A DNA stretch of 64,000 nucleotides. Source: Comamonadaceae bacterium (GTDB lineage: Bacteria > Pseudomonadota > Gammaproteobacteria > Burkholderiales > Burkholderiaceae_C). Location: positions 62,001 through 126,000 of the forward strand of contig JAIYAR010000005.1 in NCBI GenBank assembly GCA_027488985.1. The letters are read 5' to 3'. The position numbers and the translations under genes were made by a program. The stretch's first letter is position 1. Each line of letters opens with the position of its first letter. Shown piece after piece: positions 1 to 8,977 of the stretch. The notes under the pieces are model-generated. The model did no database searches. It was not told where the DNA came from and saw only the letters and a list, made by a program, of their open reading frames with translations.

Positions 1-1
1 G

Positions 2-2062
2 TACTTTCACGTGCAGGGACGGGAATGGGAGCGTTTTGCGTGGCTGAAAAGCCGGGTTGTAGCGCCTGCGGTGGCAGCCGGGTCAAACGTGGCCCTGCAT
101 CTGCGCTCTGTGGTGGTGCCTTTTGTGTTCCGCCGATATCTCGACTACAACGTATTTGACTCCTTGCGGATACTCCATCGTCAGATTCGGGATCATGCTG
201 CCAAGCGCAGCGCAGGCCGGCCTGAGCGCAGTAACGACGTCAAACTCTCTCGCGGCGGCATCCGGGAAATCGAATTCACTGTCCAGTTGCTTCAAGTGGT
301 TCGCGGGGGCCAATTTCCAGACCTCCGCACCCGCCCGACAGTCAGCGCCCTGGACCGCTTGGTCCGTGCCGGCCTGATGCCACAAAACACCGCTGCAGCG
401 CTTTCTGAGGCTTATGTTTTTTTGCGTCGGATCGAGCATCGGATTCAGTATTTGGACGACCAGCAAACCCATGTCTTGCCCACGGAAGAACGTGATTTGC
501 ACTGGATAGCCAAAACCTTGGGGCTCCAGGACAGCAGTGCTTTGTTATGTGAACTGGACAAGCACCGTGAACTGGTTGCACAGGAATTCGACGCGCTGTT
601 GGGTGGGGGTGAGCCTTCCTGCAAGGGATGCACTGGAAAGTCCAAACCCGAAGCAATGGACTTTGACTTTGTGCTTGACGACCTCAATGGTCGTTTCAAA
701 GACCGCATCGCGGCGTGGCGGGCCCACCCTCGGGTGCTGGCGCTAAAAGAGGATTCCAGACAAAGGCTTGCGAAACTGATACACCGCACCGCCCAATGGT
801 TGGCCGAGGGAAAGACAACGGAAGACGCGGCGGTCCGCTTGGCTGATTGGATGGAGCCGCTGCTTCGGCGGGAGAGCTATCTTGCGATGCTCCTGGAGCG
901 GCCCCGGGTTCATGAGCGCCTCTTGCGCATGTTGGGTGCGGCCAAATGGCCTGCGCGGTATCTGCTCAAGCACCCGGGGGTCATTGACGAGTTGGCAGAC
1001 AGTCGCGTGCTGGAAGAGCGCTTCGACCCGGTGGTTTTCGAAACCGATCTGGAACGCAGGCTTCAAGCATTGCAAGCCAGTGGCGAGGATGACGACGAAA
1101 GCCTGCTGAACCTGCTCCGTCGCGCCCACCACGGAGAAGTATTCCGCACCTTGGCACGTGACCTGGAGGGACGCATCAGTGTGGAGCAGGTGGCTGACGA
1201 TTTGAGTGCACTGGCCCAATCGGTGCTGGGCATGACGACCCGTTGGTGCTGGGCCCGCCTCAAGGCAAGGCATGTCGAGATGCCGCGCTTCGGCATCATC
1301 GCCTATGGAAAGCTGGGCGGCAAAGAGCTGGGTTACGGCAGCGACCTCGATATCGTTTTCGTCTACGACGATGCGGACGAAAGAGCCCCGGAGGTCTACT
1401 CGACCCTGGTTCGCAAGCTGATCAACTGGTTGACCGTCAAGACCGGGGAGGGTGATCTCTATGAGATTGACACTGCCCTGCGGCCCAACGGCAACTCGGG
1501 CCTGCTAGTGACCAGTTTTGACGCTTACGCCAACTACCAGCAACAGCGTGGCAGCAACACGGCTTGGACCTGGGAACACCAGGCCATTACGAGGGCACGC
1601 TGCGTGTTCGGTTCACCGGACCTCGCGCGGCGTTTTGACGAGGTGCGCCAAGCCGTGATTTGCAGTGAGCGCGATCCATTGGCTTTGCGCGAAGAGATTC
1701 ACAGCATGCGCGACAAGGTGCGTAAGAGCCATACCACCGGACCGGACTGGTTTGATGTGAAGCACAGCCCAGGCGGCATGGTGGATATTGAATTCGCAGT
1801 GCAATACTTGGTGCTCAGCGCCGGACGCCTGCACCCGTCCCTACTGGACAACGTCGGCAACATCGCATTGCTCCAACGGGCTCAGGCAGTGGGTCTATTG
1901 CCGGCCTCTGTGGGTGACGTTGCCGCTCAAACCTATCGCCAGCTGCGTCAACTGCAGCACAAAGCCCGTCTGGATGAAGCCCCTACGCAGGTGCCTGTAG
2001 AAGAAGCCATCGCGCAGCAAGCTGCGGGCTTACAGCTCTGGCGCGAGGTATTCGGCCCCTGA
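2..2062 (+). CDS. glnE: Glutamine synthetase adenylyltransferase/deadenylase, 5'-truncated by the window edge
   Basis: Bifunctional enzyme that adds AMP to, or removes it from, glutamine synthetase according to nitrogen status. The frame is open from base 2, reading YFHVQGREWERFAW, the conserved block that follows the first nucleotidyltransferase motif, so the gene begins upstream of the window. The GTG at base 11 is not the start. The visible 686 residues hold the end of the N-terminal deadenylylase domain and the whole C-terminal adenylyltransferase domain, with its YGKLGGKELGYGSDLD metal-binding motif near codon 435. Full-length GlnE is over 900 residues, so roughly 220-250 are missing. 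The stop lies 11 bases from the convergent rfaE2 stop. Identification is secure. Confidence 0.96.
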   Translation, partial: YFHVQGREWERFAWLKSRVVAPAVAAGSNVALHLRSVVVPFVFRRYLDYNVFDSLRILHRQIRDHAAKRSAGRPERSNDVKLSRGGIREIEFTVQLLQVVRGGQFPDLRTRPTVSALDRLVRAGLMPQNTAAALSEAYVFLRRIEHRIQYLDDQQTHVLPTEERDLHWIAKTLGLQDSSALLCELDKHRELVAQEFDALLGGGEPSCKGCTGKSKPEAMDFDFVLDDLNGRFKDRIAAWRAHPRVLALKEDSRQRLAKLIHRTAQWLAEGKTTEDAAVRLADWMEPLLRRESYLAMLLERPRVHERLLRMLGAAKWPARYLLKHPGVIDELADSRVLEERFDPVVFETDLERRLQALQASGEDDDESLLNLLRRAHHGEVFRTLARDLEGRISVEQVADDLSALAQSVLGMTTRWCWARLKARHVEMPRFGIIAYGKLGGKELGYGSDLDIVFVYDDADERAPEVYSTLVRKLINWLTVKTGEGDLYEIDTALRPNGNSGLLVTSFDAYANYQQQRGSNTAWTWEHQAITRARCVFGSPDLARRFDEVRQAVICSERDPLALREEIHSMRDKVRKSHTTGPDWFDVKHSPGGMVDIEFAVQYLVLSAGRLHPSLLDNVGNIALLQRAQAVGLLPASVGDVAAQTYRQLRQLQHKARLDEAPTQVPVEEAIAQQAAGLQLWREVFGP

Positions 2063-2073
2063 GCCACAGAAGA

Positions 2074-2577
2074 CTAACCCGCAGTAGTGGCCCGGATCTT
2101 TTTGACCAGCCCGGTAGTGGAATAGCCGGAAACAAACGGGAGCGCGCGCGCGTAACCGCCCCAGCTCTCCACCAAGCCGGTTTCCGGCAATTTGGACATG
2201 TCGTAGTCGCCGCCTTTGACCAGGATATCCGGCCGGATATGGGCAATCAAAGCTTCGGGGGTATCCTCCGAAAACCAGGTAACCAGATCCACAGCTGCTT
2301 GACTGGCCATCACCACCGCCCGATCCGCTTCCGCATTCAGCGGGCGGTCATCCCCTTTGCCGAGTCGGCGTACCGAGGCATCGGTATTGAGTGCAACGAT
2401 CAAGCTCCCCCCCAAAGCCCGCGCTTGGGCGAGATACAGCACATGGCCTCTATGCAGCACGTCAAAAACCCCATTGGTAAACACCCAGGGTTTGGGTAGT
2501 TTTGCCAACGCCTCTGGCAGGTCTTCGAAACGCGTAATTTTGTCGATGAAACGGGGGAGTGCAACCGGGTCTGTCAT
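2074..2577 (-). CDS. rfaE2: D-glycero-beta-D-manno-heptose 1-phosphate adenylyltransferase
   Basis: Cytidylyltransferase-fold enzyme that charges heptose-1-phosphate with AMP to give ADP-heptose for the lipopolysaccharide inner core. The 167-residue protein carries the nucleotide-binding signature TNGVFDVLHRGHVLYL (HxGH) near residues 34-49, a KGGDY segment, and the terminal YSTTGLVKKI helix typical of the family. It matches the C-terminal half of E. coli HldE, so the kinase half (rfaE1) must be encoded elsewhere, which is the usual split in betaproteobacteria. It is convergent with glnE and its start at 2577 is 89 bases from the divergent gene at 2667. The cytoplasmic function is well supported by the motifs. 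Confidence 0.93.
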   Translation of the reverse strand: MTDPVALPRFIDKITRFEDLPEALAKLPKPWVFTNGVFDVLHRGHVLYLAQARALGGSLIVALNTDASVRRLGKGDDRPLNAEADRAVVMASQAAVDLVTWFSEDTPEALIAHIRPDILVKGGDYDMSKLPETGLVESWGGYARALPFVSGYSTTGLVKKIRATTAG

Positions 2578-2666
2578 CCGGCAATCCTATCAGTTCCACC
2601 CGATTTACCTCCCAATTCAAGAGTGGACACCAAGCGCCGATGGAACCTGCATAATCGCGCAGCCTT

Positions 2667-3896
2667 ATGCACCTCGTCGCCGTCAATATCGAATCGATAC
2701 GTATCGGATCACCCCTTCCTTTTCCTTTGATGGACAAGGATGGCATCCTGTTGGCGCGCAAGTCGTACGTCATTCCGTCCCGTCGTGATCTCGATGAGAT
2801 TTCCCAACGTGGTGGTGGCCTGTTTATTGATGTGGCCGATTCCGAAGCGCATCACCGTGCCTACGTAGACCATCTTTACGGCTTGGTAAGGGACGACAAG
2901 CCTTTGGGCGAGATTGCAGAGACCCAGATTTCCAGCGATGCGTTGACCGAGCGACAGGCCGCGCAGGACGATCGCATGGACTGGCTGGACATGCAAGCCA
3001 TCTGCAACGCCCTGCTGCGGGACACCCACGAGACCAGCTTCCGCGACCGTTTGGAACGCTTGCAACGGCAACTGGTGCGGCACACGCAGCGCAACCCGGA
3101 TGGCACGCTTTTCGCTCTGATTTACTTGTCCTCCACTGAGCTGCGTATGTACAGCGCGACCCACGCGATGTTGGTCAGCGTGATGTGTATGTTGGCCGCC
3201 AAGGATGTGCTGAATTGGCCAGAGGCGGAGCAGTCTTTGGTGGGCTTGGCAGCGCTGACCATGAACTACAGCATGACGGACATGCAGGACAAGCTTGCTC
3301 AGCAACTGGAACCACCTACCCAGGCACAGCAGTTGCAAATTGAACAACATGCACAACGGTCCGCGTTACTACTTAAGCAGATGGGGATCCAGGAACCTGT
3401 TTGGCTGACCGCAGTCCATCAACATCACATTGCCGCAGCAGGGCCGTTGGCCACACGGTCGCCCGGCGACCGCTTGGCTCGCTTGATCCGGCGCGCCGAC
3501 ATGTTTGCAGCAAGACTTGCTCCCCGGGCCTCACGCCTCCCAATAGCTCCGGCCGCCGCCATGCAAGCATGTTATTTCGACGAGAACCAGGCGATCGATG
3601 AAGCGGGTGCCGCACTGATCAAGGCGGTTGGCATCTACCAGCCGGGCTCTTTCGTACGTCTGGCAACCAATGAGGTTGGCGTTGTGATTCAGCGCGGCCA
3701 GAACACCACCACCCCCAGGGTAGCCGTATTGCTCAACAAGAGCGGTGTGCCCACGGTGGAACCCGCCATCCGCGACACCTCCATGCGGGAACACCGCATT
3801 GTGGCCAGCGTACCGCACCGCGACGTCAAGGTGCAACTCAACCTGGAGCGGCTGCTGCCGCTCACCGCTCTGCCCAAATCAGACCGCCCCTGGTGA
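2667..3896 (+). CDS. Degenerate HD-GYP-like domain protein
   Basis: A 409-residue cytoplasmic protein with no membrane segments. The N-terminal part (about 1-90) resembles the domain that precedes HD-GYP modules in proteobacterial c-di-GMP phosphodiesterases (IGSPLPFPLMDKDG). Residues 155-330 follow the HD-GYP fold: YSATH, then EQHA, then HQHH, then RADMFAARL. The metal-binding HD pair is replaced (ALTMNYSM where LLHDIG is expected), and no GYP motif follows HQHH. It is therefore probably not an active phosphodiesterase and may act by binding c-di-GMP or a protein partner. A CATAAT -10-like box lies at 2650-2655. The 3' end overlaps the convergent next gene by 18 bases. Confidence 0.75.
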   Translation: MHLVAVNIESIRIGSPLPFPLMDKDGILLARKSYVIPSRRDLDEISQRGGGLFIDVADSEAHHRAYVDHLYGLVRDDKPLGEIAETQISSDALTERQAAQDDRMDWLDMQAICNALLRDTHETSFRDRLERLQRQLVRHTQRNPDGTLFALIYLSSTELRMYSATHAMLVSVMCMLAAKDVLNWPEAEQSLVGLAALTMNYSMTDMQDKLAQQLEPPTQAQQLQIEQHAQRSALLLKQMGIQEPVWLTAVHQHHIAAAGPLATRSPGDRLARLIRRADMFAARLAPRASRLPIAPAAAMQACYFDENQAIDEAGAALIKAVGIYQPGSFVRLATNEVGVVIQRGQNTTTPRVAVLLNKSGVPTVEPAIRDTSMREHRIVASVPHRDVKVQLNLERLLPLTALPKSDRPW

Positions 3897-4742
3897 AGTA
3901 ACCGGTGCGCCGGTCAGATCCTTGGACAGTTCTTTGCGGAATTTGTTGAGCTCCTGGACCGTAGTAAAGCTGCGTTCCATCAGCAGACTCATGTTGTGCA
4001 GGATGCGCTCCACCACCTTGGTTTCCCACACAGCGTCAAAATTGATCTGCTTGTCCAGCCAGTGCTCCAGCCACTCAGGGTTTGGCAAACGGCTTTGTAT
4101 GGTGTCCAGCGGGAACAAGGACTTGTTGACATGCAAATTGGTAGGGTGGAGTGCTTGTGCGGTACGCCGCGCACTGGCCATCAACACGCCAACTTTGGCG
4201 AAGGCTGACTTTGCCTCTACGCCGAACTTGCCGATCGCACGCTTCATGTATTTCAGATAGGCGCCACCATGGCGCGCCTCATCTTGGCTGAGCTTGGTGT
4301 AGATGGCCTTGATCACCGGCTCGGTGTGCCAATCACTGGCACGACGGTACCAATGGTTGAGGCGGATTTCGCCGCAGAAGTGCAGCATCAAGGTTTCCAG
4401 CGCGGGAGCCGGGTCAAACTCAAAGCGGATGGCATGCAATTCCTCTTCGGTAGGAACCATGTCGGGCCGGAAGCGGCGCAGATACTCCATCAACACCAGG
4501 GAATGCTTTTGCTCTTCAAAGAACCAGATCGACATGAAGGCGGAAAAATCGCTGTCGCCCCGGTTGTCACGCAGGAACATTTCCGTTGCCGGAAGTGCCG
4601 CCCACTCAGTGATGGCATTCATCTTGATCGTGGCAGCCTGCTCATCGGAGAGCATGGCAGGGTCAAAACTGTCCCAAGGGATGTCTTTGTCCATGTCCCA
4701 GCGCACGGATTCCAGCTGTTTAAAGAGTTCAGGGTAGAGCAT
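3879..4742 (-). CDS. Ferritin-like diiron protein (acyl-ACP desaturase-like)
   Basis: A 287-residue soluble helical protein with two carboxylate/histidine iron motifs: EEQKH (near residue 77) and DEARH (near residue 155). These are the two ExxH half-sites of ferritin-like di-iron oxygenases such as stearoyl-ACP desaturases and ribonucleotide-reductase-like proteins. The substrate cannot be read from sequence. A lipid role is suggested by the divergent neighbour operon for fatty-acyl modification that starts at 4969, but this is inference. The upstream region at 4743-4968 carries a perfect palindrome at 4783-4798 that could regulate both directions. Its stop lies inside the 3' end of the preceding convergent gene. 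Confidence 0.72.
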   Translation of the reverse strand: MLYPELFKQLESVRWDMDKDIPWDSFDPAMLSDEQAATIKMNAITEWAALPATEMFLRDNRGDSDFSAFMSIWFFEEQKHSLVLMEYLRRFRPDMVPTEEELHAIRFEFDPAPALETLMLHFCGEIRLNHWYRRASDWHTEPVIKAIYTKLSQDEARHGGAYLKYMKRAIGKFGVEAKSAFAKVGVLMASARRTAQALHPTNLHVNKSLFPLDTIQSRLPNPEWLEHWLDKQINFDAVWETKVVERILHNMSLLMERSFTTVQELNKFRKELSKDLTGAPVTSPGAV

Positions 4743-4968
4743 GACAACCTTTCAAAACTATCCAAATTTTAGTCTTGGCGTGTGTCAATTACTTGACATA
4801 TTTCAGTCACATGGTCTTTAAGTAGGGACATGGACCCCGTGAAATAAGTCAGACAAAAACCCATCATTGCGATATATTACCGATCAGTCACAAAACAACC
4901 AATACGTTTAATCCGCATCGTATGGACACACATTCAGTCACTACCCTCCCCGCAACCGGGAGAAAAGC
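4743..4968. promoter_or_regulatory. Divergent intergenic region with 16-bp palindrome
   Basis: A 226-base A/T-richer region between the minus-strand diiron protein and the plus-strand lipid operon. It holds a perfect inverted repeat, TGTCAA-ttac-TTGACA, at 4783-4798, 41-56 bases upstream of the diiron gene. Its right arm could also be a -35 TTGACA box reading rightwards. A weak ECF-like pair, CGATCA (4881-4886) and CGTTTA (4905-4910) with 18 bases between, precedes the operon start. It is worth noting because related operons in other bacteria are driven by ECF sigma factors. Binding is inferred only. Confidence 0.4.
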
Positions 4969-6264
4969 ATGAAGCTCGCCATCGTCGGCTCCGGCATCTC
5001 GGGCCTGGCGGTAGCACACCGCATGCAAGGCTTGGCCGACATCACCTTACTGGAAGCGGGCGACTATTTCGGTGGGCACACCCACACGGTCGATGTCACG
5101 CTGCCCGGCCCCGCCGGCCCGGTGACCCACGGCGTGGACACAGGCTTTCTGGTCTTCAATGAACGCACTTATCCCAATCTGATCGCGCTATTTGCCGAAC
5201 TGGGTGTTGATACCGCCAAGTCAGACATGTCCTTCTCAGTCCAAGTACCCGGGGCCAAAGGGTCGGGTGCTCTGGAATGGAGCGGCTCCTCACTGGACAC
5301 CGTGTTCGCCCAGCGCAGCAACCTGTTGAATCCGCGCTTTCTTCGCATGCTGCGCGATGTGCTCCGGTTCAACGCATTGGCCACCGACATTGCCGTGCGC
5401 AATGCCGAGAAAGAGCTGATGCAGCCCCTTTCCGAGTTTTTGTTGCAACACAAACTCTCAGCGGAATTCCGGGATTGGTACTTCCTGCCCATGCTGGGTT
5501 GTATCTGGAGCTGCCCGACAGACCAGATGCTCCAGTTCCCGGTGGCCACCATGATCCGCTTCTGCCATAACCATGGCCTGATCCAGGTGAGCAACCGGCC
5601 CCAGTGGTGGACAGTGACCGGCGGCGCCCGGCACTATGTCGAGAAAATCATCGCCAAGATTGCCGACAAGCGACTGAATACCCCAGTGCAACACATCCTG
5701 CGGGATGAACAAGGGGTAACGCTTACCATCAAGGGGCAAACCGAGCGCTTTGACGAGGTCGTGCTGGCCTGTCACTCGGACCAGAGTTTGGCCTTGCTGG
5801 GCGACGCCACCCCCTCCGAGCGAGAAACACTGAGCGCGATCCGCTACCAACCCAACCGCGCGGTGCTACACACTGACACCGCTGTGTTGCCACAAGCCCG
5901 TCGTGCCTGGGCCGCATGGAACTACGAACGCAGTGCTGACGCTGGACAGGACAGTGCCCGGGTGTGCCTGCACTATTTGCTCAATATGCTGCAGCCACTT
6001 CCATTTGCACAAAGTGTGGTCGTCTCCCTGAACCCTGTGAGCGAAATCGACCCGGCGCTGGTGCATGGCAGTTTTGACTATGCGCACCCGGTGTTTGATC
6101 TCGCCGCCATTCAGGCGCAACAAAAAGTACCGGCGCTACAAGGCCAGCAACACACTTATTTCTGCGGCGCATGGACCGGTTATGGCTTCCATGAAGACGG
6201 CCTGAAATCCGGACTGGAAGTCGCACGTCGCCTCAAGACGCGCCTGGGCTTGGAAGCCGCTTGA
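4969..6264 (+). CDS. FAD-dependent amine-oxidase-fold oxidoreductase
   Basis: First gene of an eight-gene operon. The 431-residue protein begins with a Rossmann FAD-binding motif (AIVGSGISGLAVAHRM) followed by the acidic ribose-binding position in LLEAGDYFGGHTH, and ends with the flavin-contacting CGAWTGYGFHEDGLKSG typical of the NAD(P)/FAD amine-oxidase family (phytoene-desaturase-like, COG2907). Members are found next to DUF1365 and CFA-synthase-like genes and are thought to oxidise or desaturate membrane acyl chains. Related genes in Rhodobacter belong to the singlet-oxygen RpoE/ChrR regulon and to furan fatty acid synthesis (recalled, not searched). The start ATG follows GGGAG. The stop overlaps the next gene's ribosome binding site. 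Confidence 0.85.
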   Translation: MKLAIVGSGISGLAVAHRMQGLADITLLEAGDYFGGHTHTVDVTLPGPAGPVTHGVDTGFLVFNERTYPNLIALFAELGVDTAKSDMSFSVQVPGAKGSGALEWSGSSLDTVFAQRSNLLNPRFLRMLRDVLRFNALATDIAVRNAEKELMQPLSEFLLQHKLSAEFRDWYFLPMLGCIWSCPTDQMLQFPVATMIRFCHNHGLIQVSNRPQWWTVTGGARHYVEKIIAKIADKRLNTPVQHILRDEQGVTLTIKGQTERFDEVVLACHSDQSLALLGDATPSERETLSAIRYQPNRAVLHTDTAVLPQARRAWAAWNYERSADAGQDSARVCLHYLLNMLQPLPFAQSVVVSLNPVSEIDPALVHGSFDYAHPVFDLAAIQAQQKVPALQGQQHTYFCGAWTGYGFHEDGLKSGLEVARRLKTRLGLEAA

Positions 6265-6275
6265 GAGACAGCGCC

Positions 6276-7103
6276 ATGCAAGCCTCCCATTCGCCCGCCG
6301 GACCGGACGCCGCCCTGCCGCTGATCGGCTTCGGTGAGGTGCGACACACCCGGCTCAAACCGGTGCGCAATGCCTTTGTCTACGGAACCTACTTCTTGAT
6401 GCTGCCAATGCGGAGCATGGCAAACCAGACGAGTGGCGCACTTGCACGCAACCGTTTTGCGGCACTGAGTTTTTTTGATGCAGACCATGGCGACGGGCGG
6501 TCCATCGCGCAAGGGGGTGCATTGGCCTGGCTGGACCAATTGCTCGCATCCCAAGGCATTACGGACGCCACCGGCGAGGTCTGGTTGCATTGTTATCCAC
6601 GGGTGCTGGGCTTCACATTCAAACCTGTAAGCTTCTGGTACTGCCACCGGCCGGACGGCAGCCTGCGCGCGATTCTGGTCGAAGTGAACAACACCTTTGG
6701 CGAGCGGCACTGCTACCTGTTGGACCACCCCCGCTTCGGGCAGGAACTGCGGGCAGACAAAGTGTTTCACGTCTCGCCGTTTTGCCCTGTGGAGGGTGGC
6801 TACCGCTTCCGCTTCATGCTCACCGCCGACCTCCGCCGCACTGTCGCCCGGATTGATTACGACGATGCTGCCGGCCCCCTGATTGAAACCAGTGTGAGCG
6901 GCAAGCTTCAAGCCTTGACTGCCGCGAGCCAGCGTCATGCCCTTTGGCATTACCCGGCCATGACGCTGGGCGTCGTGGCGCGCATCCATTGGCAAGCACT
7001 CAAACTGTGGATGAAAAAAGTACCGTTTTTCCGCAAACCCGTACCTCCGGCCCTGTTGACCACCCGTGCCGGCGCGCCCCAACCCCACACCCATACCCCC
7101 TGA
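6276..7103 (+). CDS. DUF1365 family protein
   Basis: A 275-residue protein of the DUF1365 family, almost always encoded between an amine-oxidase-like flavoprotein and a CFA-synthase-like methyltransferase, as here. Recognisable family blocks are GEVRHTRLKPVRNAF near the N-terminus, WLHCYPRVLGFTFKPVSFWYC around residues 100-120, and EVNNTFGERHCYLL. The biochemical role is not established. Co-occurrence implies a step in modification of unsaturated phospholipid acyl chains. I chose ATG at 6276 because it follows a GAGA site. An in-frame TTG at 6261 would overlap the previous stop. The C-terminus ends in a short Pro/His tail (QPHTHTP). Confidence 0.85.
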   Translation: MQASHSPAGPDAALPLIGFGEVRHTRLKPVRNAFVYGTYFLMLPMRSMANQTSGALARNRFAALSFFDADHGDGRSIAQGGALAWLDQLLASQGITDATGEVWLHCYPRVLGFTFKPVSFWYCHRPDGSLRAILVEVNNTFGERHCYLLDHPRFGQELRADKVFHVSPFCPVEGGYRFRFMLTADLRRTVARIDYDDAAGPLIETSVSGKLQALTAASQRHALWHYPAMTLGVVARIHWQALKLWMKKVPFFRKPVPPALLTTRAGAPQPHTHTP

Positions 7104-7124
7104 ACCTTGACGCCCGAGACTGCC

Positions 7125-8372
7125 ATGAACTCTAACACCCTGAACGCCAGCGTGCCCAGCCACTCTTCCGAAGCCACCACGTTGCCTGCCGGCACACCTG
7201 CGGCGGCCCGAACCGTGTTCAAGCTTTTGCAAAAGCTGCGTCACGGCAGCTTGACCATACAGTTGCCGGACGGTAGCGCGCATCGCTTCGGTGGCGAGGC
7301 GACCCCGCACGCCAGCCTGGTGCTGCACAACTGGAAAGTCTGCGGCGCAGCGCTAAAGTCCGGCGATATCGGCTTTGCCGAAAGCTATATCGCCGGCGAC
7401 TGGACCACCCCCAACCTCACTGAGCTGTTGCGAGTACTGGTGAAAAACCGGGCCGAAGTGGACAGCGTCATTTACGGGAGCTGGGCCGGACGCCTGCTTT
7501 ACCGCATCAAACACCTGTTGAACCGCAATACCAAGGCCAACAGCCAGAAAAACATCCACGCGCACTACGACTTGGGCAATGCTTTTTACAGCCTGTGGCT
7601 GGACGACACGATGAACTACTCGTCCGCCTTGTTCAGCTCCAACCTGAACCAGCCCATGGCAGTGGCCCAGAAAGCCAAAGTGCGACGCGCCCTGCAGGAA
7701 GCAGGTGTGCAAGACGGCGACCGGGTGCTGGAAATCGGCTGCGGCTGGGGAGCCTTGGCCGAGATGGCCACCACTGAATTTCAGGCGGAAATTACCGGCG
7801 TGACCCTGAGCATCGAACAACTGGCCTTCGCTGAAGACCGCATGCGCAGGCTCGGTGTGCAGGACAAAGCCGACCTGCGGCTGCAGGACTACCGCGACAT
7901 TCAGGACGCGCCATTCGACGCCATCTGTTCCATTGAAATGGTTGAGGCGGTGGGCCGCGAGTACTGGCCGACCTACTTCGCCACCGTTGCCAACAAACTC
8001 AAGGCCGGCGGCCGCGCCTGTATCCAGAGCATCGTGATCGACGACGCGTTTTTTGAACGCTATGTCCGTTCCACTGACTTCATCCAGCAATACATTTTTC
8101 CAGGTGGCTGCCTGCCATGCCCCAAAGAGTTCCGCGCGCATGCGAGGGCCGCGGGCCTGGATGTGGTGAACGAACTTTCCTTCGGCCACGACTATGCTGA
8201 AACCCTGAAACGCTGGCGCGACGCCTTCCTGGAAAAGCGCGCCGAAGTACTCAGCAAAGGCTTTGATGAGCGCTTCATGCGGATCTGGGAGTTCTATCTC
8301 TGCTATTGCGAAGCAGCGTTCCTGGAAGACAACATCGACGTCGTGCAATACACCCTGCGCAAGCCTGACTGA
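7125..8372 (+). CDS. Cyclopropane-fatty-acyl-phospholipid synthase-like methyltransferase
   Basis: A 415-residue SAM-dependent methyltransferase of the CFA synthase family, acting on unsaturated acyl chains of membrane phospholipids. An N-terminal lipid-binding-like domain (about 30-130, GDIGFAESYIAGDW) precedes a class I methyltransferase fold with the SAM loop VLEIGCGWGALAEMA near residue 203. It also has the family segments HYDLGNAFYSLWLD, YSSALF, SIEMVEAVG and QQYIFPGGCLPC. The product could be a cyclopropane, a mid-chain methyl branch or a furan precursor; partnership with the upstream flavoprotein favours something other than a simple cyclopropane. The start at 7125 (ATG) is preferred over the in-frame TTG at 7107. 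Confidence 0.88.
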   Translation: MNSNTLNASVPSHSSEATTLPAGTPAAARTVFKLLQKLRHGSLTIQLPDGSAHRFGGEATPHASLVLHNWKVCGAALKSGDIGFAESYIAGDWTTPNLTELLRVLVKNRAEVDSVIYGSWAGRLLYRIKHLLNRNTKANSQKNIHAHYDLGNAFYSLWLDDTMNYSSALFSSNLNQPMAVAQKAKVRRALQEAGVQDGDRVLEIGCGWGALAEMATTEFQAEITGVTLSIEQLAFAEDRMRRLGVQDKADLRLQDYRDIQDAPFDAICSIEMVEAVGREYWPTYFATVANKLKAGGRACIQSIVIDDAFFERYVRSTDFIQQYIFPGGCLPCPKEFRAHARAAGLDVVNELSFGHDYAETLKRWRDAFLEKRAEVLSKGFDERFMRIWEFYLCYCEAAFLEDNIDVVQYTLRKPD

Positions 8373-8404
8373 ACCCGCCATTGAGCCGTCCAGAAAGCCC
8401 ACCC

Positions 8405-8977
8405 ATGTCACGCCCACTTCTGCGCCGCACCTTCCTCGCACTGAGCAGCGTAGGCGTTGCATCGACCTTCTCACGGCAAGCTGCAGCGCAAAGTGGCGCT
8501 AACTTACCCGCTGAGATTGGCGGGGAACTCCAAGGCGCAAGTTGGGCAGGCAGCACCCGCATGCGCTTCTTCGGGCTGAGCATTTACGATGCGCGCCTCT
8601 GGGTCTCGGCCGGATTCAAGCCGGCAACCTATTGGCAAAGCACGCTTGTTTTGGAGTTGACGTATCTCCGGAGTTTGAATGGAAGTGCCATTGCCCAGAG
8701 ATCTCTCGACGAAATGCGGCGCGGCGGCACTATCAGTCAAGATATCGCCGATCGATGGTTGGCCGCCATGAACGCAGCCTTTGCCGATGTGAAAGCAGGG
8801 GACCGAATCACCGGCATGCACACACCGGGCCAAGGTGCCAGGTTCTGGCTCAACGGCCAGCCCCGGCCAGCTATTAAAGACACGGAGTTCAGCCGGCTCT
8901 TCTTTGGCATCTGGCTGGCCGAGCACACCAGCGAGCCCCGCTTGCGCGCCGAACTGCTATCAGGCTTGACGCCATGA
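8405..8977 (+). CDS. Chalcone-isomerase-like exported protein
   Basis: A 190-residue protein of the bacterial chalcone-isomerase-like family (Chalcone_3 type). The N-terminus (RPLLRRTFLALSSVGVAS) looks like a signal peptide with a twin arginine, so export to the periplasm is likely, possibly by Tat. The body contains the family features GSTRMRFFGLSIYDARLWV and LELTYLRSLNGSAIAQRSLDEM. Plant enzymatic activity should not be assumed, since bacterial members generally lack a demonstrated substrate. They are often encoded beside the CFA-like and DUF3833 genes, as here. ATG 8405 fits the signal peptide better than the in-frame TTG at 8381. Its stop overlaps the next start by ATGA. Confidence 0.8.
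   Translation: MSRPLLRRTFLALSSVGVASTFSRQAAAQSGANLPAEIGGELQGASWAGSTRMRFFGLSIYDARLWVSAGFKPATYWQSTLVLELTYLRSLNGSAIAQRSLDEMRRGGTISQDIADRWLAAMNAAFADVKAGDRITGMHTPGQGARFWLNGQPRPAIKDTEFSRLFFGIWLAEHTSEPRLRAELLSGLTP

Noticed and set aside
7353..8474. 373-residue minus-strand frame (and 6180-7328, 382 residues)
   Set aside because: Antisense to the DUF1365 and CFA-synthase-like genes, without recognisable family features.
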